This document shows, one piece after another, positions 23,985 through 32,215 of a DNA stretch of 64,000 nt. The notes below the pieces were generated by a model. The model saw only the letters and a program-made list of their open reading frames with translations, was not told the DNA's origin and did no database searches. The stretch is from Saprospiraceae bacterium. GTDB lineage: Bacteria > Bacteroidota > Bacteroidia > Chitinophagales > Saprospiraceae. The first letter of the stretch is position 1, and each line of letters opens with the position of its first letter. A program made the position numbers and the translations under genes. The DNA lies in NCBI GenBank assembly GCA_019187225.1, contig JABAQQ010000028.1:211092-275091 (forward strand), given 5' to 3'.

Positions 23985-26120
23985 TCACTCCACTACTTTA
24001 AACGTCGTCCGCCGGTTGGCCTGGTGTTCGGCCTCGGTGCAGCGCGAGCACGCGCAACCAACTGCGGGTTGGGTTTCTCCGTAGCCCACCGCTCCGAGTC
24101 TGTTGGGGTCTATGCCCCTCGATATGAGGTAATTGACGGCGCTCTGGGCGCGTTTCTGCGACAAGTCTTCGTTGTAGCCGTCGTTGCCCCGGCAGTCGGT
24201 ATGGCTGCCCAACTGGATGCGGATCGCCGGGTTTTGTTTGAGCACCTCGGCGAGGCGGTTGAGCGTCGGCTCGGCGTCGGGGCGGATGTCCCACTTGTCG
24301 TAATCGTAGTAAATATTTTCCAGCACGATTTCCTTGTTGCGGTAGATCTTGTCCAGCACGATCTCGATCTCGAAAGTCTGCTCGGGATTGGCAGGGTCTT
24401 TCGCGATGCCTTTGGTGCTGAATTTTGCCCCGTTGGACAGGTAACCTTCCAACGCGGCGGTAAAGTTGTAATCCATGTTCTCGGCCAGTTCCATTTTGAA
24501 ATAGCCGTCATCCTTAACGGTGAAAGGTTGTTTTTTGCTGCCGAATTCGGCCTGCACCGTTGCGCCGTTCAGGGGTTTGCGGCCCAGCACCTTGCTGTTG
24601 GGGTCATTGGGGTCGGCGAATATTTTTTCCAGGACGTATCCTTCCAGGATCATCTTGTAAGCCAGCGGTTTCGCAGCAGTCGTATCGGTCTTGGGCGGTT
24701 TGGGCGGCGGGACGCGCTGCTCGAAGCGGTAAATATCGTCGCCCCGGCTGCCGGGCCGGTTGCTGGTAAAAAATCCGGCTTTGATCAGGTCGCCGGGTTT
24801 CGAGGGTTTCGGGGCGTTGGCAGCGGCTTGTTTGCGTTCCACTATAAATCCGAAATCATCTGCCCCGCTGTTGACGGGCGACTTGAGGTTGATGGGCGGC
24901 GCCCAGGCATTGCGCTCGGACCGGTAGCTGCGGAAGATGTCGTAGCCGCCCATGCCCGGCAGCCCGTCGGAAGCGAAATAGAGCGTATCGCCGTCGAGGG
25001 CAGGAAAAGCTTCGTTGCCGGGAGTATTGAGGTTGCGGCTGAGCAGTCGGGGATCGTCCCAGCCGGATTCGGTTTTTGAGTTGCGCTGCACCGAATAGAG
25101 ATCGTAGCCGCCCCAGCCTTCCGGGTCGTTGCAGGCGAAGAAAAGCGTATTGCCGTCCGCCGACAGCGCCGGGTGCACGTAGTTGATCTTTTCTTTCTGG
25201 AACGGCAGCGGCTGGGGTTCGCTCCAGCCGGCGTCGGCTGCGCTTTTTTCCGAAAAATAAATTTTGCAAAAAGCGTCGTCGCCCTTGTAGGCGCCTTTCA
25301 CGCGCACGAAAAACATCGCGGTGCCGGCGCCGTTGAAACACGGCGTGCCCTCGTTGTCGTTGGTATTCAGGATGTTGTCGAACACCTGTGCGCTGGCGCC
25401 GTCGGGCTCTACGATAAAGATGTCCATGAACTTGTGGCCCGTCCAGTTGTACGCGCCTTCGCTTTTACTCATGGCGCGGTCGCTGGTGAACACTAAGCGT
25501 CCGTCGCGGAAAAACACCGGGGCGAAGTCGTTTTGCGGGCTGTTGAAAGCGGCCACTTCCACTTTCCAGCCGTTCGCCGGCGTTTCTTTGAGCCAACCTT
25601 CGGCCACGTTGCAGGCAGTGATCTCTTTGCGGTATTCGTAAGGCGAGCCGATCTCGATGCCGAGGTTTTTAAAAGCGTCGCGGGCGGCAGGGTAGCGTTC
25701 GAGTTTTTTGAGCGCGTAGGCGTACCCTTTCAGTGCATCGGCGCCGTAATTGTTGTCGTAAGCCTTTTTATACCAGTCGAGCGACTTTTCGTCCTGGCCG
25801 GTCTGGCGGTACGATTCGGCGAGTTCGTAGGCCAGCTGGCCCTTTTCCGTGCGGGTTTTGGCTTTGTTGAACTCTTTCTCCAGCATCGGAGCGGCCACGG
25901 CGTATTGTTTGCGGTCATAGGCGGTGGGGCCATCCTTGATCTTGATGGTATAGTTGCAGGAGGAAAGCAGCAGCAGGCAGCAGGCAATGGCAGCAGGCAG
26001 GTTTACCCGCCATAGTTTTAACGAAGGCGGGAGCAGGTTTATCCGCCGAAGCCTTCCCGCCGTCGTCGGGATTTTGGCGGGTAAAAGCGAAGGTGGGAGC
26101 AATAGCAGTTTTTTGTTCAT
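23985..26120 (-). CDS. PorE-like T9SS lipoprotein (TPR, propeller, CarboxypepD-like, OmpA C-terminal domain)
   Basis: 711 residues. After a lipobox (LLLLSSC, Cys55) come TPR-like helices (about 75-180), PD40/WD40 propeller repeats (about 210-470: DGRLVFTSDRA, ADGNTLFFACNDPEGWGGYD, DGDTLYFASDGLPGMGGYD), a CarboxypepD-like domain (MILEGYVLEKI onward) and a C-terminal OmpA domain (IYYDYDKWDIRPDAEPTLNR, LGSHTDCRGNDGYNEDLSQK). This is the domain order of PorE, which ties the type IX secretion machine to peptidoglycan. Several OmpA-propeller proteins share it, so PorE itself is not certain. The signal peptide is oddly long and contains a translated repeat (see separate entry). Confidence 0.82.
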   Translation of the reverse strand: MNKKLLLLPPSLLPAKIPTTAGRLRRINLLPPSLKLWRVNLPAAIACCLLLLSSCNYTIKIKDGPTAYDRKQYAVAAPMLEKEFNKAKTRTEKGQLAYELAESYRQTGQDEKSLDWYKKAYDNNYGADALKGYAYALKKLERYPAARDAFKNLGIEIGSPYEYRKEITACNVAEGWLKETPANGWKVEVAAFNSPQNDFAPVFFRDGRLVFTSDRAMSKSEGAYNWTGHKFMDIFIVEPDGASAQVFDNILNTNDNEGTPCFNGAGTAMFFVRVKGAYKGDDAFCKIYFSEKSAADAGWSEPQPLPFQKEKINYVHPALSADGNTLFFACNDPEGWGGYDLYSVQRNSKTESGWDDPRLLSRNLNTPGNEAFPALDGDTLYFASDGLPGMGGYDIFRSYRSERNAWAPPINLKSPVNSGADDFGFIVERKQAAANAPKPSKPGDLIKAGFFTSNRPGSRGDDIYRFEQRVPPPKPPKTDTTAAKPLAYKMILEGYVLEKIFADPNDPNSKVLGRKPLNGATVQAEFGSKKQPFTVKDDGYFKMELAENMDYNFTAALEGYLSNGAKFSTKGIAKDPANPEQTFEIEIVLDKIYRNKEIVLENIYYDYDKWDIRPDAEPTLNRLAEVLKQNPAIRIQLGSHTDCRGNDGYNEDLSQKRAQSAVNYLISRGIDPNRLGAVGYGETQPAVGCACSRCTEAEHQANRRTTFKVVE
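25990..26100. repeat. GGCGGG repeat element inside the PorE-like signal region
   Basis: About 100 bases made of two related copies of a CGAAGGCGGGAGC...CCGCC word pattern with internal palindromes lie between the start codon and the hydrophobic core of the signal peptide. They translate to a proline/arginine-rich stretch between MNKKLLLL and AIACCLLLLSSC. Confidence 0.65.
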
Positions 26121-26348
26121 GCTTTGTGATATTTGTCTTGGTAAATATAGTGGCGACGCATCAAACGTTGAGGTTGTCTTGCCGGATTTTTTTTGATACC
26201 CCGCGACATTTGCCGCGTCGGAAGAGATGTGCGACATGATTAACACAGGTTAACGAATCGTAAAGTTGTTTTTTGTACGATTTTCGCAACAGCAACGTTT
26301 GAAGACGAAACCTTCTGTTTTTCAATCCGCTGTTTCATTTTCCCATTT

Positions 26349-27536
26349 ATGAAAAAATCAAAATTGCTGGTTATGCTGGTTGCCGGATTGTTCCTGGCGG
26401 TCAACGCATTTGCACAACAAAACAAACCCGCTCAAAAACCCAAAAAAGACGTGTTGCAGGAAAAAACCGGCCAGGCCCCTGCCGCACAAAAACCGGTCGC
26501 ATACGATGCCGGTGCGAACGCCAAAGCAGCGCCCTCCGCCGAAGAGGACGTCGAAGTGCTCGATGCGGAAGCTTACCAACCCAAACCGATAGATACTTTA
26601 CAGGGGCTCGCCGTGATCGGTTTCGGCTCCTGCAACAAGGCGAACATGCCGCAACTCTGGACCGAAGTGAACGCCAATAACCCCAATCTCTGGGTATGGC
26701 TCGGCGACATCATTTACGCCGACACTTCCAACATGAAGGCCCTCGCCGCACATTACAAACGCCTGAAAACCAATCCGGAATACAAGAAATTGCGCTCCAA
26801 AGCGCAGGTCATCGGCGTGTACGACGACCACGACTACGGCATCAACGACGGCTGCAAAGACTATCCCATGAAAAAAGGCGCAAAAAAATGCCTCATGGAT
26901 TTTCTCGACGTGCCGATGAAAAGCCCCCTGCGCAAACGCGAAGGCGCTTACCAATCCTACACTTTCGGCCAAGCCAACCAGCGCATCAAAGTCATCGTGA
27001 TGGACACGCGCTACTTCCGCGACCCGCTCGAACCCGATCCCACCAAAAAACGCCGCTACATCCCCAACATGGACGGTCAAATGCTCGGCGAAGCACAGTG
27101 GAAATGGCTCGAAAACGAGCTGCGCAACAGCAAGGCCAACCTGAATATCCTGTGTTCCAGCGTCCAGGTGATCTCGGACGAACATCCGCACGAAAAATGG
27201 GGCAATTTCCCCAACCAGCGCAAACGCCTGCTTAGCCTCATCGCCCAAACCAAACCCAAAAATCTGCTCATCCTCTCCGGCGACCGCCACATGACGGAGG
27301 TGTCGAAAATGGATCTCCAGGGTCTCCCCTACCCGCTCTACGACTTCACTTCGAGCGGTTTGACGCACGTTCGCAGCGGCAACAGCGAGCCCAACAAATA
27401 CCGCGTGGGCGACATGATCGTGAAAAGGAATTTCGGTATCCTCAAGATCTATTGGGTCAACGACCGCCCGGTCGTGACCATGCAGGCGCGCGGCCCGAAA
27501 AATGAATTGTACCAGGAAATCGTGGTGAAGTATTAG
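26349..27536 (+). CDS. PhoD-like exported metallophosphatase
   Basis: 395 residues with signal peptide LVMLVAGLFLAVNAFAQ, followed by a low-complexity linker to about residue 80. The catalytic part has PhoD-type motifs: VIGFGSCNKANMPQLW, VWLGDIIYAD, IGVYDDHDYGIND, MDTRYFRDPL, LLILSGDRHMTEV. The family hydrolyses phosphodiesters or phosphomonoesters in the periplasm or outside. It is divergent from the PorE-like gene across 228 bases and ends at a long perfect hairpin. The exact substrate is unknown. Confidence 0.87.
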   Translation: MKKSKLLVMLVAGLFLAVNAFAQQNKPAQKPKKDVLQEKTGQAPAAQKPVAYDAGANAKAAPSAEEDVEVLDAEAYQPKPIDTLQGLAVIGFGSCNKANMPQLWTEVNANNPNLWVWLGDIIYADTSNMKALAAHYKRLKTNPEYKKLRSKAQVIGVYDDHDYGINDGCKDYPMKKGAKKCLMDFLDVPMKSPLRKREGAYQSYTFGQANQRIKVIVMDTRYFRDPLEPDPTKKRRYIPNMDGQMLGEAQWKWLENELRNSKANLNILCSSVQVISDEHPHEKWGNFPNQRKRLLSLIAQTKPKNLLILSGDRHMTEVSKMDLQGLPYPLYDFTSSGLTHVRSGNSEPNKYRVGDMIVKRNFGILKIYWVNDRPVVTMQARGPKNELYQEIVVKY

Positions 27537-27539
27537 GGG

Positions 27540-27620
27540 AATGCGAAATCGGGGGCGGGGGTATGTCTGAAATTTTTCCGTGAAAAATTTCAGACATACC
27601 CCCGCCCCCGATTTCGCATT
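27540..27620. repeat. 39-bp perfect inverted repeat with 3-base loop
   Basis: Bases 27540-27578 and 27582-27620 are exact reverse complements around CGT. The stem contains a GGGGGCGGGGG run. No T-run follows on either strand, so it is not a standard intrinsic terminator, though it sits just after a stop codon. Confidence 0.95.
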
Positions 27621-27645
27621 TACAGGAAAAAAATTGCGAACAACA

Positions 27646-28044
27646 ATGCACACAACACATACGGATATAATGACCCCAGCCGACGTCAAAACGCTGATTG
27701 ACGCTTTCTACGACAAAGTAAAGGCCGACGATGTGATCGGCTATATCTTCAACGACATCGCGCAGGTGGACTGGCCGCGTCACTTGCCCGTGATGTACGC
27801 TTTCTGGGAGTTTATTTTATTGGGCAGTTCCGACGGTTACCGCGGCAATCCTGTGCAGAAACACTTCGATCTGCATCAAAAACACCCGCTCAAAGCCACG
27901 CATTTTGACCGCTGGGTGGAATTGTTCCGAACGACGGTGGACGACCATTTTGCCGGGCCGGCAGCCGACAACGCGAAGTTCCGCGCCTGGGCGATTGCGG
28001 AAACGTGGAAGCCAAAGTTTGAGGGGACGTTCGCGGTAAAATAA
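27646..28044 (+). CDS. Group III truncated haemoglobin
   Basis: 132 residues starting MHTTHTDIMTPADVKTLIDA. The 2/2 globin pattern of TrHb3 is visible: VKTLIDAFYDKVKADDVIGYIF (A-B region), MYAFWEFILLGSSDGYRGNP, then the proximal His in KATHFDRWVELFRTTVDDHF and the closing RAWAIAETWKPKF. TrHb3 proteins bind oxygen or reactive nitrogen species. The start at 27646 is preferred over 27580, which lies inside the hairpin. It is a single gene bounded by two palindromic elements. Confidence 0.9.
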   Translation: MHTTHTDIMTPADVKTLIDAFYDKVKADDVIGYIFNDIAQVDWPRHLPVMYAFWEFILLGSSDGYRGNPVQKHFDLHQKHPLKATHFDRWVELFRTTVDDHFAGPAADNAKFRAWAIAETWKPKFEGTFAVK

Positions 28045-28360
28045 TCAGGTACAAAGATTCACGCTACATGAGTCGCTCCGAATTTTGTAGCAATACAAAT
28101 ACAACACGTTTTTCACGATATTGCCTTGAAAAAAGTACTCTGTGCCGTCGTTGTGCGTCCTCGCCAACGACAATTCAAATCTGCTGTTGGCAAGGATGCA
28201 CAACAGCGGCACAAAGTGCTCATACATTGTTTTTACATTGTTACAAAATTCGGGATGATTCATGACTATGTTAAATTTTTGTATGAGCGGCAGGTTAATG
28301 AAAAAGATTGCTTACTTTTGTAATACCATTTGATTTATTAACTTCCATTTTCTTTGCCCA
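28045..28360. repeat. Gene-free spacer with ~200-bp imperfect palindrome and protease promoter
   Basis: Bases 28066-28172 and 28182-28265 are imperfect inverse copies: CCGAATTTTGTA near the left end matches TACAAAATTCGGG near the right end, and GTGCCGTCGTTGTGCG matches the inverse of CACAACAGCGGCAC. Both strands therefore give similar short ORFs, which I regard as non-genes. No transposase or clear target-site duplication is seen; it could be a MITE-like element. The -7 element of the protease gene lies at 28313. Confidence 0.7.
28313..28320 (+). promoter_or_regulatory. -7 element for the metalloprotease gene
   Basis: TACTTTTG, 41 bases before the ATG. A TTTTTG lies further upstream than ideal. 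Confidence 0.45.
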
Positions 28361-30241
28361 ATGATGCAATCTCTCCTTAGTTCAACCCGTAAATTCTTCT
28401 CTCTCTCTCTCTCTCTCTCTCTTTACTGTAGCACGGTTGCGCTTCACGCCCAGTCAGGGCAGTTCCTGACCGAGATTTCACTTTCACAGGCTAATTTCAC
28501 TCAGGTGGAAGACAACCGATGGCAATCATTCGATTCACACCCTTCTACTAAAACTATTCGACTGGTAGAGGTGGGTGATATGCCCGATTTTTCAACGACC
28601 GGGCAACTGAATTTCTCTATGCCGGGCGACACTCAGACTATCCTTGCGCAAGGGTGGTGCGTAAGCGAAAGGTCTAACGGTAACTTCACCTGGTGGGGTA
28701 ATTTGCTTAATAAAACCGGCTATATAGGCATTGCGGAAGACAGCACCGGTAAAGCAGGTTATATCCAGGTAGGCGATCAGATTTACTTTCTGCACCCCTT
28801 AAGTGATCGGTATAACGCCCTGGTTGAAATAGACCGAGATACCTCGCTTGAAACGGATTGTCTTCCATCGCCACAGTTGCCTGTGGATATTACTACGAAT
28901 CCGACTAACTGCGACAGTATCGGAGATTGCAAGGCGGTGGTATCCGTATTGGTGTTACTCACTCCGGAGGCCGAAGAATTTCTTGGTTTCGACTGGTCGC
29001 CACTGTATCTCCAATTAGGGCTTCATTCGATCAATTTCGCTTTGCTGAACAGCGGGGTCACCGGGCGAACGGTCCGGTTTGTCATCGAACCTTATGAATT
29101 TGAGTTTACTGGCAGTCCGATAATTGAGGATGACTTGGATACACTTTTAAACGATCAAGATGCTTTTAATATCAGAACAGCCAAACATGCTGACTTAATG
29201 ATATTATTGACTGACGATCGCTATCCAAATGTAGCGGGCGCACTCAAATATTTTTCAACCATCAACCCATTTTTCGGAATTGTCACCATTAACAACCTGA
29301 TGGGGCCGCGTTTTACATTCGCGCATGAGCTGGGACACGCTTTCTGGCTTAATCATAACCGGACAAGCAATGGAGGCGATGAGAATTATGAGGATGACGA
29401 CGTGTGCAATTTCGGTTGGCGTTTTCCCGACCAGGACAATGCAGAGCAGCGCACTTTGATGGCTGTGCTGTATAAAGAAGACGAACAGCAGGGCGAATCC
29501 CGCATTCTCAACTTTTCCAACCCGGAGGTGGAGTTCAACGGAGCGCCCACCGGCACTTCATTGAACAGAAACGCTCACCACGTCAGCCGTTCCATGTGCG
29601 AAGTAGATGACTACTATGTAGATGATGAATTGGAAATTGATCTGATCGGCCCTTCTGTCATCTGCGACGAGCCCGTCACTTACACTGCCGATATCGCAAA
29701 AGAACCTGCTACCGGGCAGCCGGGAAGCGGCCCTTTTACCTTTCACTGGTGGAAAGACGATGACCCGGAGTTCAACGTCTTCTCCGGTGGCGATTATGGC
29801 GAATACATGGGCAATGCCCAATCCATACAATTCTATTCGCCTTCCAACCAAATATTCTGGCTATTGGTATTTGTGTGTTCAACCGACGGTGTTTGTGTAA
29901 ATGACGTGATAAAAGTTGAATCCTGCGAGTTCTTCGAAGGCGGCGAAGAAGAAAGTCGGAAAATATACGAAACGCCTAAAGAAAAGCAATCTTTTACTAT
30001 TTTCCCCAATCCTGTTACCGATCACTTGTTTCTTCGGTTTTCATCGCCGGTGAGCGGCCCGTCCGACTACACCCTATCAAATTCAATAGGACAGGTCGTA
30101 ATAAAAGGTGCGTTTTCAAGCGATAATGCAGAAGTATTCGACATTGATCTGTCGAAAATTTCGCTTTCTTCCGGATTGTATTATTTGACATTTTGCAACG
30201 GGACCTTTTCAGGGGTTAGAACCTTTTCTGTCAATCGCTAA
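28361..30241 (+). CDS. T9SS-secreted zinc metalloprotease
   Basis: 626 residues. The signal peptide (FFSLSLSLSLYCSTVALHAQ) is partly coded by a TC dinucleotide run. The catalytic site is HELGHAFWLNH at about residues 322-332, a metzincin-like HExxHxxxxxH. A later segment (about 430-530) is Ig-like. The last 80 residues are a type A T9SS sorting domain (FTIFPNPVTDHLFLRF to GLYYLTFCNGTFSGVRTFSV), so the protein is exported by the type IX machine and probably attached or released at the surface. Target proteins are unknown. A small lipoprotein gene follows after 15 bases. Confidence 0.88.
   Translation: MMQSLLSSTRKFFSLSLSLSLYCSTVALHAQSGQFLTEISLSQANFTQVEDNRWQSFDSHPSTKTIRLVEVGDMPDFSTTGQLNFSMPGDTQTILAQGWCVSERSNGNFTWWGNLLNKTGYIGIAEDSTGKAGYIQVGDQIYFLHPLSDRYNALVEIDRDTSLETDCLPSPQLPVDITTNPTNCDSIGDCKAVVSVLVLLTPEAEEFLGFDWSPLYLQLGLHSINFALLNSGVTGRTVRFVIEPYEFEFTGSPIIEDDLDTLLNDQDAFNIRTAKHADLMILLTDDRYPNVAGALKYFSTINPFFGIVTINNLMGPRFTFAHELGHAFWLNHNRTSNGGDENYEDDDVCNFGWRFPDQDNAEQRTLMAVLYKEDEQQGESRILNFSNPEVEFNGAPTGTSLNRNAHHVSRSMCEVDDYYVDDELEIDLIGPSVICDEPVTYTADIAKEPATGQPGSGPFTFHWWKDDDPEFNVFSGGDYGEYMGNAQSIQFYSPSNQIFWLLVFVCSTDGVCVNDVIKVESCEFFEGGEEESRKIYETPKEKQSFTIFPNPVTDHLFLRFSSPVSGPSDYTLSNSIGQVVIKGAFSSDNAEVFDIDLSKISLSSGLYYLTFCNGTFSGVRTFSVNR
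28398..28422 (+). repeat. TC dinucleotide run in the protease signal sequence
   Basis: 25 bases of alternating T and C (12.5 units) inside the signal-peptide codons. Gain or loss of one unit would shift the reading frame. Confidence 0.95.
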
Positions 30242-30256
30242 ATATTCTCTTGAATT

Positions 30257-30862
30257 ATGAAATACTTTCTTGTTGCGCTCGCCGCTGTATGCCTGATCTT
30301 TGGCTGTCAAAAAGAAAAAATACCAGACCCGCCGCCTCCCCCACCACCGCCTGACACGCCTGTCGTCTATGTTCCTATCTATCAACCCGGAGATACTTCG
30401 ATGGGTGCAGGCTATGCAAAGAAGTTAACAGCCAAATGGAATGCTGAAGCCATTTGTGTAATTCAAAGTTTCTTTGACACAAATTATCTTTCAATAATTT
30501 TCATAACCTATTCAGTAGATGGAGCACAAAGAGAAAGTTTTGGTTTTAGTTTTATTCCAAGATTTGAAGATGGCAAAACATACGGACTAAAAAAAATGAC
30601 AGGGGGTTCGTTGATACCAAACTTTGTCAGTCCAACTTACACTACCTGGACTTCCGACGGCGACGTTACTGAAGACAGATATGATCTGGATACGACTGCC
30701 ACGGATAATTTTTTCAGAATACAAACCATAGACCTCGCCAACAACCGTGTGGAAGGTACTTTTACCGCAACTTTTAAGATACGGGAGCCGCGCATCAATC
30801 CTGCAAACCCGAAGACGGTAAAGTTTTCGGAAGGTAAGTTTTGGGCAGTAATACAAGAGTAA
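30257..30862 (+). CDS. Hypothetical lipoprotein with proline run
   Basis: 201 residues. A signal peptide ends at FGC (lipobox Cys17). A run of eight prolines follows as a spacer (IPDPPPPPPPPDTPVV). The body is beta-rich: YAKKLTAKWNAEAICVIQSF, YLSIIFITYSVDGAQRESFG, FFRIQTIDLANNRVEGTFTA. It resembles small lipocalin-like or DUF6252-type Bacteroidota lipoproteins, but I cannot assign one. It lies 15 bases after the metalloprotease and is probably co-transcribed with it. Confidence 0.65.
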   Translation: MKYFLVALAAVCLIFGCQKEKIPDPPPPPPPPDTPVVYVPIYQPGDTSMGAGYAKKLTAKWNAEAICVIQSFFDTNYLSIIFITYSVDGAQRESFGFSFIPRFEDGKTYGLKKMTGGSLIPNFVSPTYTTWTSDGDVTEDRYDLDTTATDNFFRIQTIDLANNRVEGTFTATFKIREPRINPANPKTVKFSEGKFWAVIQE

Positions 30863-30895
30863 TTATCTCAGGTTGCGACCTACACAACGCGGCAT

Positions 30896-30989
30896 CAATG
30901 GGAACGCGGATGACGCGGATTGGGCAGATTTTCACAGATTTTAATCTGTTCGCAATCCGTTTTCATCCGCATCATCCGCGTTCCCATTG
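30896..30989. repeat. ACGCGGAT inverted repeat
   Basis: CAATGGGAACGCGGATGA (30896 onward) pairs with the segment ending TCCGCGTTCCCATTG (30954-30989). A smaller inner hairpin of ACAGATT/AATCTGT lies in the loop. It resembles the CGCGGATT...CAGATTTT repeat family seen in other Bacteroidota; a degenerate piece recurs at about 49726-49756. It sits between convergent genes. Confidence 0.75.
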
Positions 30990-31022
30990 TTATCACGCCG
31001 GGCCGGTCATAAAAACTTCGCT

Positions 31023-31478
31023 TCAATTCTTCCCCCCCGGATTTCGCCGCTCCTGTCGCCTCTCTCTTAGTTCCTGCAACCGTTTGAGCAGCGATTCGCG
31101 GAATTCGCGCTCGGCTTTGGGCAACTTGGCGATTTTGCGGATGGGCAACACTTTGCGCAGTTTTTGCACGAGGTCTTTTTCCAGGTCGAACTCCTTCTGG
31201 CGGACCTCGAAGTATTTTTTGACGTATTCCTCCACTTCCTGGTCGCTCATGCCGTCGAGGTCGCCTTCGGGTTTGAGTTGTTTTTGCAGGTTTTCCCGGT
31301 TGTCGGCGTATTCGTTGAATATGGGCCAGAATTTCTCGGCCTCTTCGGAGGAAAGATTCAGCACACGGGTATAGACTTCGGCGCGCAGGGCCCTGACCCT
31401 TTCGCCCAGGTTTTCCTGGCCTTTAGAGAGACCCGGCAACAGTCCGGTCATCAAAACGATAAATATCAGACGCTTCAT
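31023..31478 (-). CDS. Spy/CpxP-like periplasmic helical protein
   Basis: 151 residues with signal peptide MKRLIFIVLMTGLLPGLSKG. The mature part is charged and helical: LRAEVYTRVLNLSSEEAEKF, PIFNEYADNRENLQKQLKPE, ESLLKRLQELRERRQERR. LNLSSEEAEKFWPIFNEY resembles the LTxxQ-type segment of Spy/CpxP chaperones and metal-stress sensors. It is the last gene of a sigma factor operon (ECF sigma, membrane protein, this gene), which suggests envelope-stress output or feedback. The family link is moderate. Confidence 0.6.
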   Translation of the reverse strand: MKRLIFIVLMTGLLPGLSKGQENLGERVRALRAEVYTRVLNLSSEEAEKFWPIFNEYADNRENLQKQLKPEGDLDGMSDQEVEEYVKKYFEVRQKEFDLEKDLVQKLRKVLPIRKIAKLPKAEREFRESLLKRLQELRERRQERRNPGGKN

Positions 31479-31489
31479 AGTACAAACAA

Positions 31490-31600
31490 TTGTCGAGGAT
31501 TTGAATGTTTCACGGGGTTTCAGATATTGGGATATTGATTCTGAAAATCAAAAATATGATTATAATATCCCACTATCTCGATATCTCAATATCGCACCAC
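31490..31600. repeat. GGATATTG word hairpin
   Basis: GATATTGGGATATTG (about 31523-31540) and an inverse arm with CGATATCTCAATATCG (about 31578-31595) fill the gap between two genes of the sigma operon. Confidence 0.65.
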
Positions 31601-31602
31601 GT

Positions 31603-32154
31603 TTACGTTTTCAGCAGGTTTTCCAGTTCTTCATCACTCATTTCTTTGAGCAGCAATTCGAGTTCCTCGTCCGAAAGGTCGTCGAGCGGATCGGAAGTTT
31701 TGGTTTTGGTTTCGGCGGGCGATGCGGGTTTCGTTTCCGGTTGCGCACGGCTATTGACCGGAACGTCGGCGAGCAGTTCGGCGTCAAAATCGCGGATGTT
31801 TTCCAGCACATAGGCTTCTATTTCTTCTTCCGTCAATTCCTGCGCCGTCGCGGCCTGCAGCGCATCAGTTTGCGGCGGCGTGCGGAACAGCCACGTCGCG
31901 GCCAGCACTAAGGTCAGCGCTGCTGCAACTGCCCACGCTACCTGCGACCGGGAAAAGCGGGCAAAAAGCCCGCCGCGCCTGGCTCCCATCACTTGTTTAC
32001 GGCGCATGGCCGAAGCATCCACCCGGCCCAGCACCGAATCTTCCAGGGCCCCGAAATAACCTTCGGGCACGCGGAAGCCGTCGTCCTGCCCGCGCAGCTC
32101 GCGCAGCAAAGGCGAAAGGCCTTTCAATTCGTCGTCGAGCGATTCTTTTTTCAT
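31603..32154 (-). CDS. Anti-sigma-like single-pass membrane protein
   Basis: 183 residues. An N-terminal cytoplasmic part (MKKESLDDELKGLSPLLREL, then VPEGYFGALEDSVLGRV) precedes one helix (VAWAVAAALTLVLAATWLF, about residues 72-90) and an acidic periplasmic tail with two DLSDEELE-type repeats. The VPEGYF block is common in Bacteroidota proteins next to ECF sigma factors. It most likely holds the upstream sigma factor at the membrane. No zinc-binding HxxxCxxC anti-sigma motif is seen, so the mechanism is not the classical ZAS one. Confidence 0.7.
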   Translation of the reverse strand: MKKESLDDELKGLSPLLRELRGQDDGFRVPEGYFGALEDSVLGRVDASAMRRKQVMGARRGGLFARFSRSQVAWAVAAALTLVLAATWLFRTPPQTDALQAATAQELTEEEIEAYVLENIRDFDAELLADVPVNSRAQPETKPASPAETKTKTSDPLDDLSDEELELLLKEMSDEELENLLKT

Positions 32155-32215
32155 AATATCAAGGTTAGAGGGTTTAGAGGGTTTTTGCCAAACCTTTTAA
32201 ATCTTCTGAACTTTC

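Noticed and set aside
27540-27620. Intrinsic terminator
   Set aside because: The stem is strong but no T-run follows in either direction, so I list it as a repeat only.
26598-27689. A 363-codon minus ORF over the PhoD-like gene
   Set aside because: The plus strand has signal peptide and phosphatase motifs; the minus frame runs through the long hairpin and has no pattern.
28066-28265. Two short ORFs on opposite strands, similar to each other
   Set aside because: They arise because the DNA is an inverted repeat; neither has a start context or domain.
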